Source: Sphingobacterium faecale (GTDB lineage Bacteria; Bacteroidota; Bacteroidia; Sphingobacteriales; Sphingobacteriaceae). Taken from it: DNA of 64,000 nucleotides. The notes under the pieces are model-generated. The model did no database searches, had not been told where the DNA came from, and was given only the letters and a program-made list of their open reading frames with translations. The DNA is taken from positions 664,501-728,500 of the forward strand of contig NZ_JAERTY010000001.1 of assembly GCF_016746095.1 (NCBI RefSeq), read 5' to 3'. The position numbers were made by a program, and so were the translations under genes. Below, piece by piece: positions 7,199 to 16,216 of the stretch; positions within the stretch are counted from its first letter, which is position 1; every line of letters begins with the position of its first letter.

Positions 7199-8341
7199 TT
7201 AGCGCGGCAACTTCTCCGGCCTGTGCATACGGTATTTAGTAGCGGTAATCGATTCTAAAAATGCCTTGATGTCTTGGATCTCCGCTTTGCTGAGGTCTAG
7301 TTTTTTCATCAAGGGATCCGTGACAGGATACATTGGGTCATTTTCTTTTTGACCGGGCTTCGGCGAATTCATCTGCATGCCGCTGTTGTACATGTTCAGC
7401 AGACCGGTCATATCCCAGAATAAACCATTGTGCATCCAAGGATCGGTGTTCATTACATCCCGAAGCGAGGGGGTTCGGAACTTGCCTACATCGTCGGGGT
7501 TTTGAGTAACCTCATAACGTCCGAGATCCTGATACTTACGGTTGTAATACGTCAGTCCGATGTTATGAAAGGATTCGTCGGTGAAGAATTTGCCACTGTG
7601 ACAGTTCATGCACCGTGCTTTGTTGCGGAATAAATGGAGGCCTCGGATCTCCTGATCATTTAGGGCTTTAAAATTTCCGTCGATAAACTCATCAAAGCGG
7701 CTACGGCGGCTCGCCAATGTACGCTGAAATGCGGCGAGTGCCTTAAGCACCTCAGGCATAGAATAGTCTTCGTCATCATAAGCGGCCATGAAGAGGTCGT
7801 TGTAGGCCGGAATGGCTTTAAGTTTGGGAATCAGCTTCGTGAGATCCATGTTCATCTCGTGATGGGCTTCGATGGGCCCTAGAGCCTGCGACTCAAGAGA
7901 ACGGGCACGGCCGTCCCAAAAAAAGGTTTTACGGGCGTATACATTGAGGAGCGATGGTGTATTGCGCATACCTTCGCGGTGATCGTGTCCTATCGGAACG
8001 GTCAGCTTATCGGCCCAGGAGGTCTGCGGATTGTGACAGGAGCTGCACGAGATCTGATTGGAACCGGAAAGTATAGGGTCGAAGAAAAGGTATTTGCCAA
8101 GTACGACATCGGGCTGCTCCATCAGGGTAAAATAGCTACTGTCTACCTTGGGAAGCGAGCTGAATTCTTCCCATTGTACACCACTATCGATACTCGGTGC
8201 CGGCCATAATGCAACGGGGCGTCTATATAATGCAGTAATACTGCTATCCAAAAGAAAGATGCTTCGTGTTTCGATGTGCTCCGTGAAGGATGCAAAAACA
8301 ATCACTGCCGCTAATACTGATAGAATTAATATTTTTTTCAT
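7199..8341 (-). CDS. MauG-like di-haem cytochrome c peroxidase
   Basis: This 380-residue exported protein has a hydrophobic N-terminal segment (about 3-18) for export to the periplasm. There are two c-type haem attachment sites, CSSCH (99-103) and CMNCH (244-248), the layout of the bacterial di-haem peroxidase/MauG family, which reduces peroxide or oxidises protein partners. An ATG at 8362 is also in frame, but it falls inside the likely -7 box (8360-8367), so translation from 8341 is preferred. It is divergent from a TonB receptor, and both promoters carry TTTAGA-type iron-box-like sequences, suggesting an iron-linked role. Confidence 0.9.
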   Translation of the reverse strand: MKKILILSVLAAVIVFASFTEHIETRSIFLLDSSITALYRRPVALWPAPSIDSGVQWEEFSSLPKVDSSYFTLMEQPDVVLGKYLFFDPILSGSNQISCSSCHNPQTSWADKLTVPIGHDHREGMRNTPSLLNVYARKTFFWDGRARSLESQALGPIEAHHEMNMDLTKLIPKLKAIPAYNDLFMAAYDDEDYSMPEVLKALAAFQRTLASRRSRFDEFIDGNFKALNDQEIRGLHLFRNKARCMNCHSGKFFTDESFHNIGLTYYNRKYQDLGRYEVTQNPDDVGKFRTPSLRDVMNTDPWMHNGLFWDMTGLLNMYNSGMQMNSPKPGQKENDPMYPVTDPLMKKLDLSKAEIQDIKAFLESITATKYRMHRPEKLPR

Positions 8342-8359
8342 TTCTGACCGATACTCTTG

Positions 8360-8395
8360 CAAAAATAGTATTATTATTTAGATTGCTTAAAAATT
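8360..8395 (-). promoter_or_regulatory. Promoter and Fur-like box of the peroxidase gene
   Basis: Read on the reverse strand, TATTTTTG (8360-8367) fits the TAnnTTTG -7 element, giving a leader of about 12 bases to the ATG at 8341. Just upstream, TTATTTAGATTGCTTAAA (8374-8391) is an imperfect palindrome of the TTTAGAT-nn-ATCTAAA kind also seen upstream of feoA. Confidence 0.55.
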
Positions 8396-8396
8396 G

Positions 8397-8456
8397 TTGT
8401 GATTAAAGCAGTATGTTTGTTACATTTGTATCGTTATTTAGACTTGATTAAAATTA
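8397..8456 (+). promoter_or_regulatory. Promoter and Fur-like box of the TonB receptor operon
   Basis: TACATTTG (8421-8428) is an exact TAnnTTTG -7 element, with TTG 21 bases upstream (8397-8399). TTATTTAGACTTGATTAAA (8434-8452) overlaps the predicted transcript start and shares its first half with the box on the peroxidase side at 8374. The pair suggests coordinated repression of both divergent transcripts. Confidence 0.55.
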
Positions 8457-8472
8457 TTAACGCCATATAGGG

Positions 8473-11259
8473 ATGCATTTTTCTGCCTGTTTTATTAAGT
8501 TTTCCGTACTAGCGGTGATGCAACTGTTACTCGTTAACGTGCTGCTGGCGCAAGACAAGTCGATAAAAGGGACGGTGCTGGATGCGGAACACAAACCCCT
8601 GGTGGGTGCCAGCGTAACGGTGATCGAGTTGGAGCAGACGGTCTCTACCGATAAAAATGGTACGTATAGACTAGATATTCCAGATCGAGGCCTCCATAAT
8701 CAATATACCCTAAAAATTGCCTTTGTAGGTAAAAAAAGCAAGCGTATAGCATTGGTATTTGATACACAAGGCCTAGTGCCTCCTGTTACGCTTCTGGACA
8801 ATAGTCTGGCGCTGGAAGAGATACCTGTGCAGGCCTCTCAGGGCCAACGGAGTAACTCATCGCTGGTATTCGATCGCGAAATGATCGAGCGCTTTCCGGC
8901 ATTGAGTCTCAATGACCTTCTGAACCGGCTACCCAATCGTCTGAATACAGGTCCTTCGGTACAGGATATGCAGAATCTGACACTGCGTGGAGCTTTTGCA
9001 GGGACTATCGGCAGAGCCAGGAATGTACATGAGCTGAGCAATGCCTTTGGGGTAGCTATTATAGTAGATGATATTGCCATGAGTAACAACGGCAACATGG
9101 GCGGCCGTAATCCAGGGGCAACAGGAATGGCCAACGCTTTCAATAGTATCCGTCCATCGGATTATATGGTCGGAGGGAGACCGATTCCTAATACCTCTTA
9201 TTCGGGAGAAAATGTGTTTGGCGGGATTGATCTGCGGCAGATTCCGGTCGAGAATATTGAAAGCGTGGAGGTGATATCGGGAGTAGCACCTGTACGTTAC
9301 GGTGATATCTCAAACGGTGCAGTGATCGTGGAGCGGCAGGCTGGACGCACGCCGGCTTTCTTTAGGGTACAATTACGTAGCAATGCAACCTCATACGGCT
9401 TTTCGAAAGGTTTTAAGCTGCGCGAAAAATGGGGAATGATGAATCTGGATGCAGGATATGTCAACTCGTATGCGGATAATAGGGATAAGCTCAAGCAATA
9501 TCGGAGAATCAATGGTACGGTGATATGGACGAATACCTATGGCCGCGAGGGGCAGGTCAAGCAGACGCTGTCTGCTACCTACAATAAAGTATTGGATGCG
9601 GTTAATAAAGATCCGGATGACGCGCTTTCTACAGCGGTGTCCTTTGGAGGGTGGAACTGGAATACGTCCAGCCGTACATCGATAAAAGTAAAGAACAGCA
9701 TTGTGGACCGTATTGGATTCAACCTGGGAGCGAGCTCTTCCCTGCAAGAAACTTATCGCGAATACTATTATAACGGGGATCCTGTGTTCTATACGGATAC
9801 GCTGTACTCGGGGGTCGTGGAGGCTGCATATGCCCCCGGACAGTATGATGCACTGGATCATGTCGAAAATAGGCCGCTCAACCTGAACGGACGGCTGGAG
9901 ATGAACGGGCTTTACTATACCGGAAGTGTACAGCACCGGTTTAATATAGGGGCAAGCTACAGCTTTGATACAAATTTGGGAAAGGGGCGTATTGTAGACC
10001 CATCCCGTCCTAAAAAGGATTTGTCGGGCAGTACATCGGATAGATATTATGATTTTTCACTGGCGCATAATCTGCAGAATATAGGGGTGTATCTGGATGA
10101 TGCTATGCGTATGCAACTTATGGGAAGGGAGCTCGATATCCGTGCCGGTGTACGCTGGGACATGATGAACGGGCACTCGTCGATTTCGCCCAGAACGAAT
10201 ATCAACTACAGGCTCTCTGAACATACCCGGCTAGGGGTGGCTTATGGCTTATCGTTCAAGTCGCCGGGTATAGCGCACCTTTACCCTGGACCTTCATTCC
10301 ATGATATCCTATTGCTGAATGCATATAATGGTAAGGTGGCAGAGAGTATGGTGCTATTTTATGTGCATCGCTATGATCCGGATAGCAAGGGTATTAAAAG
10401 TAGCGTAGGCCAGACACTCGAAACGTCCTTGGCGTGGAGTAGAGCTGGACATTCCTTGCGTACCAATCTTTTCTATAAACGCAACGACCGTGTGATATCC
10501 ACACTGTCGCAGCGCGAAATATTGACTCTGCCCCAGTACAATGCTACGCCAGTGCCGGGACAGAAGCCAAGAGTCGAGATGGTAGGCTATCGACGATTGT
10601 TGATCGATAACCGACAGTTCAACAATGACCGGTCCAACGATAATATGGGGGTGGAGATGATGTACAGTACACCGCGGTTTAATGCGATCATGACATCATT
10701 CTCGGCAACAGCTGCGCTGACCTCGTCGGCCAATAGAGATCCGAACCTGGAATCTGTAACATTTAATGATGGTAAAGTAGAGGATGATCTGCTGCATATC
10801 GGATTATTTCCATCGGCAAGTACCCGCAATTACCTGAGTCGCGGATCAATACGGAGTTCGACACACTTTCCAAAACTACGGCTGATCATTGAACTGAGTG
10901 CCGATGTCGAACTGTTGAATTATACTTCGACGAAGTGGGAAGATTTTTACCCTAAAGAATATTATACCAAAGATCTCACACACCATGTGGTGGACCAGTT
11001 TGATCCCAATAATCCGGATCATGTACAGCTCTTTGAAAAACGGCGCGATGACATGATGAAAGTAAGGGCAACCGATAACCTGACGTATTGGAACTTTAGT
11101 CTAAGCATGGCCAAGGAGATTGGGAAAAATCTGTACCTATCATTTAATGTGTATAACTTTTTGGACTATCAGCCTAGATTCTATATAGAGGGAGCGGGGA
11201 CAGTAAAGGCACCGAACAGTAGACCTAATTATGGAGCACAGATGACTTATAAATTTTAA
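8473..11259 (+). CDS. TonB-dependent outer-membrane receptor
   Basis: This 928-residue protein has a signal peptide (1-26, ending LLAQ). A carboxypeptidase-regulatory-like Ig fold (about 30-115) begins IKGTVLDAEHKPLVGASVTV. A plug domain (about 118-285) includes FPALSLNDLLNRLPNR, and a beta-barrel ends in aromatic YKF. Such receptors import iron complexes or other large ligands using TonB energy. It is not a SusC: no SusD follows and the SusC-type hallmark after the Ig domain is absent. It leads a three-gene operon with a DUF4876 lipoprotein and a DUF6850 barrel. The iron-box-like promoter and neighbouring peroxidase suggest iron or haem uptake. Confidence 0.9.
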   Translation: MHFSACFIKFSVLAVMQLLLVNVLLAQDKSIKGTVLDAEHKPLVGASVTVIELEQTVSTDKNGTYRLDIPDRGLHNQYTLKIAFVGKKSKRIALVFDTQGLVPPVTLLDNSLALEEIPVQASQGQRSNSSLVFDREMIERFPALSLNDLLNRLPNRLNTGPSVQDMQNLTLRGAFAGTIGRARNVHELSNAFGVAIIVDDIAMSNNGNMGGRNPGATGMANAFNSIRPSDYMVGGRPIPNTSYSGENVFGGIDLRQIPVENIESVEVISGVAPVRYGDISNGAVIVERQAGRTPAFFRVQLRSNATSYGFSKGFKLREKWGMMNLDAGYVNSYADNRDKLKQYRRINGTVIWTNTYGREGQVKQTLSATYNKVLDAVNKDPDDALSTAVSFGGWNWNTSSRTSIKVKNSIVDRIGFNLGASSSLQETYREYYYNGDPVFYTDTLYSGVVEAAYAPGQYDALDHVENRPLNLNGRLEMNGLYYTGSVQHRFNIGASYSFDTNLGKGRIVDPSRPKKDLSGSTSDRYYDFSLAHNLQNIGVYLDDAMRMQLMGRELDIRAGVRWDMMNGHSSISPRTNINYRLSEHTRLGVAYGLSFKSPGIAHLYPGPSFHDILLLNAYNGKVAESMVLFYVHRYDPDSKGIKSSVGQTLETSLAWSRAGHSLRTNLFYKRNDRVISTLSQREILTLPQYNATPVPGQKPRVEMVGYRRLLIDNRQFNNDRSNDNMGVEMMYSTPRFNAIMTSFSATAALTSSANRDPNLESVTFNDGKVEDDLLHIGLFPSASTRNYLSRGSIRSSTHFPKLRLIIELSADVELLNYTSTKWEDFYPKEYYTKDLTHHVVDQFDPNNPDHVQLFEKRRDDMMKVRATDNLTYWNFSLSMAKEIGKNLYLSFNVYNFLDYQPRFYIEGAGTVKAPNSRPNYGAQMTYKF

Positions 11260-11363
11260 AATGTATCGATAGTAAAAAATATCAAATACTCAGTTTGGCG
11301 AAGCACAAACATCCCTGATTCCGCCAATGGGCGGATGACCATTAAAGCAAAAATAATACACAT

Positions 11364-12677
11364 ATGAAAACACGTTATTTAATTCCATTCTTACTGTTAC
11401 CTTTTACGGCTTGTAAGAAAGACGGCCCTACCATTAAGCCGATAGATGTACAGGTTAATCTGAATTATGCCGAAGCACAACTGAATACACCGCTGGACCG
11501 AAGTAAGGTGGAACTTAAACTTACCAATCTTTCTACGGGAAACAGTGCCGTATTCAAAGCCTCCGAGGGCGTGGTAAACATGGACGGACTGGCGCCAGGG
11601 AAGTATGATATCGATGCTTCAGTGACTATCACCAAAGAGCACTATAAAAACTTGACAGGCATTGAGAAAGCTGCAGATCTGGTATTCAATGCCTCGCTGA
11701 AAAACTACAGTCTGAACTTTTCAACAACTATCGATCTGGAACTGGTAACAGGATTGATCGGTGATTTTGTGATTAAACAGATCTACTATGCCGGATCGGA
11801 TAATAAAGAAGGTGCTATATTCAGAGATCAGTTTGTAGAGATTCATAATAATACGGACCGTGTCTTGTATGCGGATAGTCTATATATCGCACGTGCCTGG
11901 GGCAGACAGAGCCCGAATAAGCAGTCGTACCACTATCAGTCGAATGAACAGCTGGACTGGTCTAAATCAATCAGTAATAGTGTGGGGGAAGCCGCAAATA
12001 CAGATTATGTATATCTCAGCGACTTATTGATGATACCTGGCAATGGAAAGACCTATCCGGTACAGCCAGGGAAAAGTATAGTGATCGCCCAGAATGCGCT
12101 GAATCATAAGGTTCCTTTTGTGGATAATAACGGAAAAGAAACGGGAGTACGTAATCCCGATCTGACCGTAGATCTGAGTAAGGCGGATTTTGAAGTGCAC
12201 TACGGAGGTATACCTGGGAAAAAGCTTTTGGGGTCGGATATAGACAATCTGGATGTGCCTAACCTGGAGATTCTGGCCTATGAGGGAAGCGATTGGGTAT
12301 TGGACGCCAACGGGCGTGATAGCTATGTGATATTCCGGCGGAGTAGCAGAGCAGAGGTGACGGCGCTCAAAGAATATTATGCGCCCCTTTTGACGACTCC
12401 CGGAAGTACTGCAAACATGTATAGGCAGTTGCCTATCCGTTGGATTATGGATGGTGTGGAGATACAGCCGACACTGAACGACGAACGGATACCAAAGAAG
12501 CTGCCGGCTTCTGTCGATGCGGGGTTCAGCTTTGTACCTGGTGCAAGGTATTCCTCGCAGGCAGTAATTCGGAAGACCGAAACAACGGAGAATGGTCGTG
12601 TGAAACTGAAGGATTCTAATAATTCGACAGAGGATTTTGTAACGATAAAAGCCAGCCCTTGGGGATTTGCTAATTAA
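11364..12677 (+). CDS. DUF4876 surface lipoprotein
   Basis: This 437-residue lipoprotein has a lipobox ending at Cys17 (LLLPFTAC). An Ig-like first domain (about 28-118) precedes a long second domain of mixed strands containing RDQFVEIHNNTD (about 156-167), a lamin-tail-like pattern. The combination fits the DUF4876 family, which in Bacteroidota lies beside TonB receptors. It begins 104 bases after the receptor gene and is followed 17 bases later by the DUF6850 barrel. It probably acts as a surface ligand-binding partner of the receptor. Confidence 0.8.
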   Translation: MKTRYLIPFLLLPFTACKKDGPTIKPIDVQVNLNYAEAQLNTPLDRSKVELKLTNLSTGNSAVFKASEGVVNMDGLAPGKYDIDASVTITKEHYKNLTGIEKAADLVFNASLKNYSLNFSTTIDLELVTGLIGDFVIKQIYYAGSDNKEGAIFRDQFVEIHNNTDRVLYADSLYIARAWGRQSPNKQSYHYQSNEQLDWSKSISNSVGEAANTDYVYLSDLLMIPGNGKTYPVQPGKSIVIAQNALNHKVPFVDNNGKETGVRNPDLTVDLSKADFEVHYGGIPGKKLLGSDIDNLDVPNLEILAYEGSDWVLDANGRDSYVIFRRSSRAEVTALKEYYAPLLTTPGSTANMYRQLPIRWIMDGVEIQPTLNDERIPKKLPASVDAGFSFVPGARYSSQAVIRKTETTENGRVKLKDSNNSTEDFVTIKASPWGFAN

Positions 12678-12694
12678 TTTTTAACGCGATTTCG

Positions 12695-14263
12695 ATGGCT
12701 TTTTTTAAACAGCTGGCATATAGTGTTATATGTAGTGTTTTTACGCTATGCGTGAAGGCACAGGATAGTAGCGATGCGCTGTTGGACTCGGTCGCGCCAA
12801 TAGTCTATTGGCACGACCGGGCTTATAGTCCGATGCATGAAATGACCATGAAAAACAGGGTATGGATAAGGGACGGGTTTAAGAACGGTACATCGGTATT
12901 GGCTATATCTCAAGCCTGGGGGCAGGGACATCTGCAACCTTCGCAAGGCGCGGACAGAATAAAAAATTTTCGCTTTGATACAGAAGGCAAAACAAGATGG
13001 AACAACACCGATTTCTGGGGTAAATTTGCATATGAACGCACGAGCGAAGATAGCACTGCGCTACGGCACCAGACAAGATGGAACGAAGACGCTCCATTTT
13101 ATTACGCGTCCATGCGTAAGAATAAATATAGCAGAGAAACCTATAAACTGGATGCGGCGGTACAGCAACAGTTTATGGATGGACGTATCCCTGTTACATT
13201 GGGGATAGATTATAGGATCGGTTCTCATTATTCGAACAATGATCCTAGAGGTGATATCGCAGATATGAATCTGGAGTTGGATCTGGCGGTGGGTTACCGG
13301 AGTGATAAATGGAGCTATCACTTACGGGGAATCATGGGCTACGGATCGGAACGGGTGGGCGTAGGTTATAAAAATGATAAGCATGGTGTCGGAACAGAAA
13401 ACCCTGAATATACCAACTGGGTGATGAAGGGGTATGGCACGATGGATGCTAAAGTTTCTAATATCCGGTATGAAGATTTTATAAATAGAAAGGGCGTGGG
13501 GGCTAATGCCCGCTATGAAATCGGACCTAAACATTATATTTACTTTAATACGAGGTATGTGTTAGAAAATCAGTCTTTTAAGGAGACTAATACTTCGGTA
13601 GATGGTTATCAGATTCTAATGGATTATGATAAGGATATCGTGGAGGGCGAGTTATTATGGTCTAAGCCGCTTGCTGATGGGAATACGATGATACTCTCAC
13701 TCGACGGAAAAATGGAACGCGGAGCAGATGGATTGTATATGCTGGGAGTAAGTACCGGTCAGAACAATTATGTATATCAGCGCGATAGGATATTCGGTAG
13801 GGGACAGTATGGCATCGGTAAGAGTGTATTGATGGTCAGCCTTGGGATGATTGATCTGAACCGCGAGGATGGTACAAAAGGTAATAAACTAACGTATACA
13901 CAATTGAATTCTGGCGCTGGCTATGGCTATAATTTTACCCTGACTGGGGTGCTGGACCTGCGGGCTGAGATCAACTATGCGACTCGGTATGCATTGGAGC
14001 ATAACCTGATCATGCCCGTGATAAACGAAGGGGAGGTGGCGAGGCGGATTATACACCACGACTATTGGTACCAGTCTGCTACATTGCATGAATGGAGTAC
14101 CAAGTGGGTGTTGTCTAACAATAGACCGCATAGAAACTGGTCTGTCAGCGTGCAGGCAGACTATCAGCGACGAGGTGACTTGCCCACGGCAGAGCTGTCG
14201 TCCTCTTATCGCCCCGGAAGGGATTGGTTTCAGGGTAGAGTGAGCTTGTCATATGTGTTTTAA
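12695..14263 (+). CDS. DUF6850 family outer-membrane beta-barrel protein
   Basis: This 522-residue protein has a signal peptide (about 1-22, ending VKAQ). The rest alternates aromatic beta-strands (GKFAYERTS, YHLRGIMGYG, YIYFNTRYVL) and ends in SLSYVF, a C-terminal aromatic typical of outer-membrane barrels. Order and content match the DUF6850 family found with DUF4876 proteins and TonB receptors. Its role in the cluster is unknown. The gene ends 20 bases from the convergent EEP gene, with no clear terminator between them. Confidence 0.75.
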   Translation: MAFFKQLAYSVICSVFTLCVKAQDSSDALLDSVAPIVYWHDRAYSPMHEMTMKNRVWIRDGFKNGTSVLAISQAWGQGHLQPSQGADRIKNFRFDTEGKTRWNNTDFWGKFAYERTSEDSTALRHQTRWNEDAPFYYASMRKNKYSRETYKLDAAVQQQFMDGRIPVTLGIDYRIGSHYSNNDPRGDIADMNLELDLAVGYRSDKWSYHLRGIMGYGSERVGVGYKNDKHGVGTENPEYTNWVMKGYGTMDAKVSNIRYEDFINRKGVGANARYEIGPKHYIYFNTRYVLENQSFKETNTSVDGYQILMDYDKDIVEGELLWSKPLADGNTMILSLDGKMERGADGLYMLGVSTGQNNYVYQRDRIFGRGQYGIGKSVLMVSLGMIDLNREDGTKGNKLTYTQLNSGAGYGYNFTLTGVLDLRAEINYATRYALEHNLIMPVINEGEVARRIIHHDYWYQSATLHEWSTKWVLSNNRPHRNWSVSVQADYQRRGDLPTAELSSSYRPGRDWFQGRVSLSYVF

Positions 14264-14282
14264 CAGTGGATTTGCTATTTTC

Positions 14283-15353
14283 TCATTCGCTGGATCTATT
14301 GTCACTATTTTCCTCTTTGCCCTCTTGAATAAGCTCGTTTACTTCTTGCATTTCATCATTTTCAAGTTCTTCGATACGTTCCTCCTGTTCGTCCGACTGG
14401 CGATCGATATGGAAGGTGCAGGAGACTGGAAAATGATCTGAACCGATGCTGGACAGGATGTTTAACTGATCGATAAATAGCTGTGGGCTGTGAAAAAGCA
14501 GGTCTAATGGTACCCGAAAGAACCAGTACTTGGCATGAAAGGTTGAAAGTACGCCCCGTCCAATGCGGGCGTCGATAAGCTCACTGGTCTTTCGGAATAA
14601 GATGGAGCTTTTGGCCCAGGCTACATTGTTAAAATCGCCGGCGACAAGTACAGGTAGGTTATAGCCGCGTACACGCTTGGCTACGCTGAGCAGATCGCCG
14701 TCGCGCTCTTTGGAAGTTTCTTCTTCGGTGGGACTAGGTGGTGGAGGGTGTACACCAAAGAACACAAATCGATGCCCATCCTTACTTTCTAACTCTGCCT
14801 CGATACTAGGTATATCATCAGCGACAAAGTAGTGGGTTTGAATGTTAATTATTTTAAGCCGAGTATAGAAGTGCATGCCATAAGTGTTGTCCAAGGTCAC
14901 TTTTTGGACATAGGGATAGATGCTTTCAAGTTCGCGTAGAGCCTGCTCCCAGTGGGTATCACTTTCCATCGTAAGCACGATGTCAGGGCGTTCTCTTTGA
15001 ATCAGTTCTACAAAACGATGATGTTGCCTGTTGTCCTGATAGACGTTACACGCAATAATTTTGATCGGCTCTGAAGCAGATTTTGATTTTTGAATGTAGG
15101 GGGTACGCCAGAATTTGGTATATCTCGACAGTATATACAAATGGTAACCGATCAATAGCAGTTGCAGAAGCTGTACTGTCCAGAAAACGGTGTCTTTGTC
15201 ACTGAAAAAAAACAGCAGAGCAAAGGCTATTGTCTGCAGAATCAGTATCTGTAGTTTGAGAAACTCGGGAACGCGAAAAATCCAATGCTGATGCTGGACA
15301 AAGGGGAGGATACTAAAGAGGATGAGTATACAGGAGATCAGTGTTACGAGCAT
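14283..15353 (-). CDS. Membrane-anchored endonuclease/exonuclease/phosphatase (EEP) family protein
   Basis: The protein has 356 residues. Three hydrophobic helices fill residues 1-75, followed by an EEP (DNase I-like) domain with IACNVYQDN, a metal-ligand Glu in LTMESDTHWE, AGDFNNVAW and the catalytic SDHFPVS. The active site probably faces the periplasm. The family hydrolyses phosphodiesters of nucleic acids, lipids or sugar phosphates. The C-terminal 35 residues are highly acidic (EEQEERIEELENDE), which is unusual. A second, lipoprotein-type EEP gene lies at the other end of the sigma/SusCD operon (22676). Confidence 0.85.
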   Translation of the reverse strand: MLVTLISCILILFSILPFVQHQHWIFRVPEFLKLQILILQTIAFALLFFFSDKDTVFWTVQLLQLLLIGYHLYILSRYTKFWRTPYIQKSKSASEPIKIIACNVYQDNRQHHRFVELIQRERPDIVLTMESDTHWEQALRELESIYPYVQKVTLDNTYGMHFYTRLKIINIQTHYFVADDIPSIEAELESKDGHRFVFFGVHPPPPSPTEEETSKERDGDLLSVAKRVRGYNLPVLVAGDFNNVAWAKSSILFRKTSELIDARIGRGVLSTFHAKYWFFRVPLDLLFHSPQLFIDQLNILSSIGSDHFPVSCTFHIDRQSDEQEERIEELENDEMQEVNELIQEGKEENSDNRSSE

Positions 15354-15544
15354 ATATAATGTCTGTTTTAAATAAATACACTTGGGCGAAATACTTTGTT
15401 TTTAAATAGCAGTTTTTTTATTTGAAATATTGAAATATAAAGCTTTTTCCATAAGTTCGTGTTGACCTAGATATGGATTCAGCGCAGCAACATGATAAAA
15501 ATGGCTCTGGAAAGGAATTTAATATGGAGTTAATATAGCTTTAG

Positions 15545-15552
15545 TAGCTTTG
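15545..15552 (+). promoter_or_regulatory. -7 element of the sigma-factor gene
   Basis: TAGCTTTG matches TAnnTTTG and lies 16 bases before the ATG at 15568, so the leader would be only about 10 bases. Confidence 0.4.
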
Positions 15553-15567
15553 GGCTAATATTTCGGT

Positions 15568-16155
15568 ATGAAAGTATTGTTTGATTTTAATTTCTATTTC
15601 CAATCGTGGATACATGGTGATCAAAAGAGTTTTAAGATTCTTTTTGATTACCTGATGCCGAAATTTATGGCATTGGCATTTAATGTGACCCGAAGCAAGG
15701 AAACTGCGGAAGAAATCACCATGAATACCTTCTTACAGATATGGCAGATGCGTGATCGTTATACCCACGTGGAAGCGCCTGATCATTATTTTTTCGGGAT
15801 ACTCCGGCAACAGATAGCTGCTTACCTGCGGAAAAAGAAAATCCATACCGAGGAGTTGATGGAAGTACATTATCGAGATGTATCAGATCACGACAATGTC
15901 ATCTCGGTAAAGGAGGTAAAAGAGTGTTATCAGGTGGCGCTTGATACACTGACCGAACAGCAGCGAAAAGTCTTTCAGATGAGTCGTGAGCAATACCTGA
16001 CGAATAAGGAAATCGCTGAGATCCTAAATATCTCCGTGCATACTGTCAATAACCATATTAAAGCAGCAATCAAAGTTATGAAGGCTCATTTTTATAATTA
16101 TCCCGATATCGCTATGTGCTTAGCCATTTTTTATATGTTGGGCTCCCTGCTTTAA
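15568..16155 (+). CDS. ECF RNA polymerase sigma factor (FecI-like)
   Basis: The protein has 195 residues. Region 2 (about 20-85) contains YLMPKFMALAFNVTRSKETA and TFLQIWQMRD. Region 4 (about 125-180) contains LTEQQRKVFQMSREQYLTNK followed by EIAEILNISVHTVNNHIKAA, the -35-binding helix-turn-helix. The C-terminal AIFYMLGSLL tail is hydrophobic, as often in Bacteroidota SusCD-linked sigma factors. It is followed by a FecR anti-sigma gene 61 bases on, then SusC and SusD, and is expected to activate that operon on a signal passed from SusC through FecR. Confidence 0.92.
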   Translation: MKVLFDFNFYFQSWIHGDQKSFKILFDYLMPKFMALAFNVTRSKETAEEITMNTFLQIWQMRDRYTHVEAPDHYFFGILRQQIAAYLRKKKIHTEELMEVHYRDVSDHDNVISVKEVKECYQVALDTLTEQQRKVFQMSREQYLTNKEIAEILNISVHTVNNHIKAAIKVMKAHFYNYPDIAMCLAIFYMLGSLL

Positions 16156-16216
16156 AAAAAATATATTTCTTATAGCCATTCCGCATACTTTGTACATTCT
16201 TTATAGTAGATAGACT

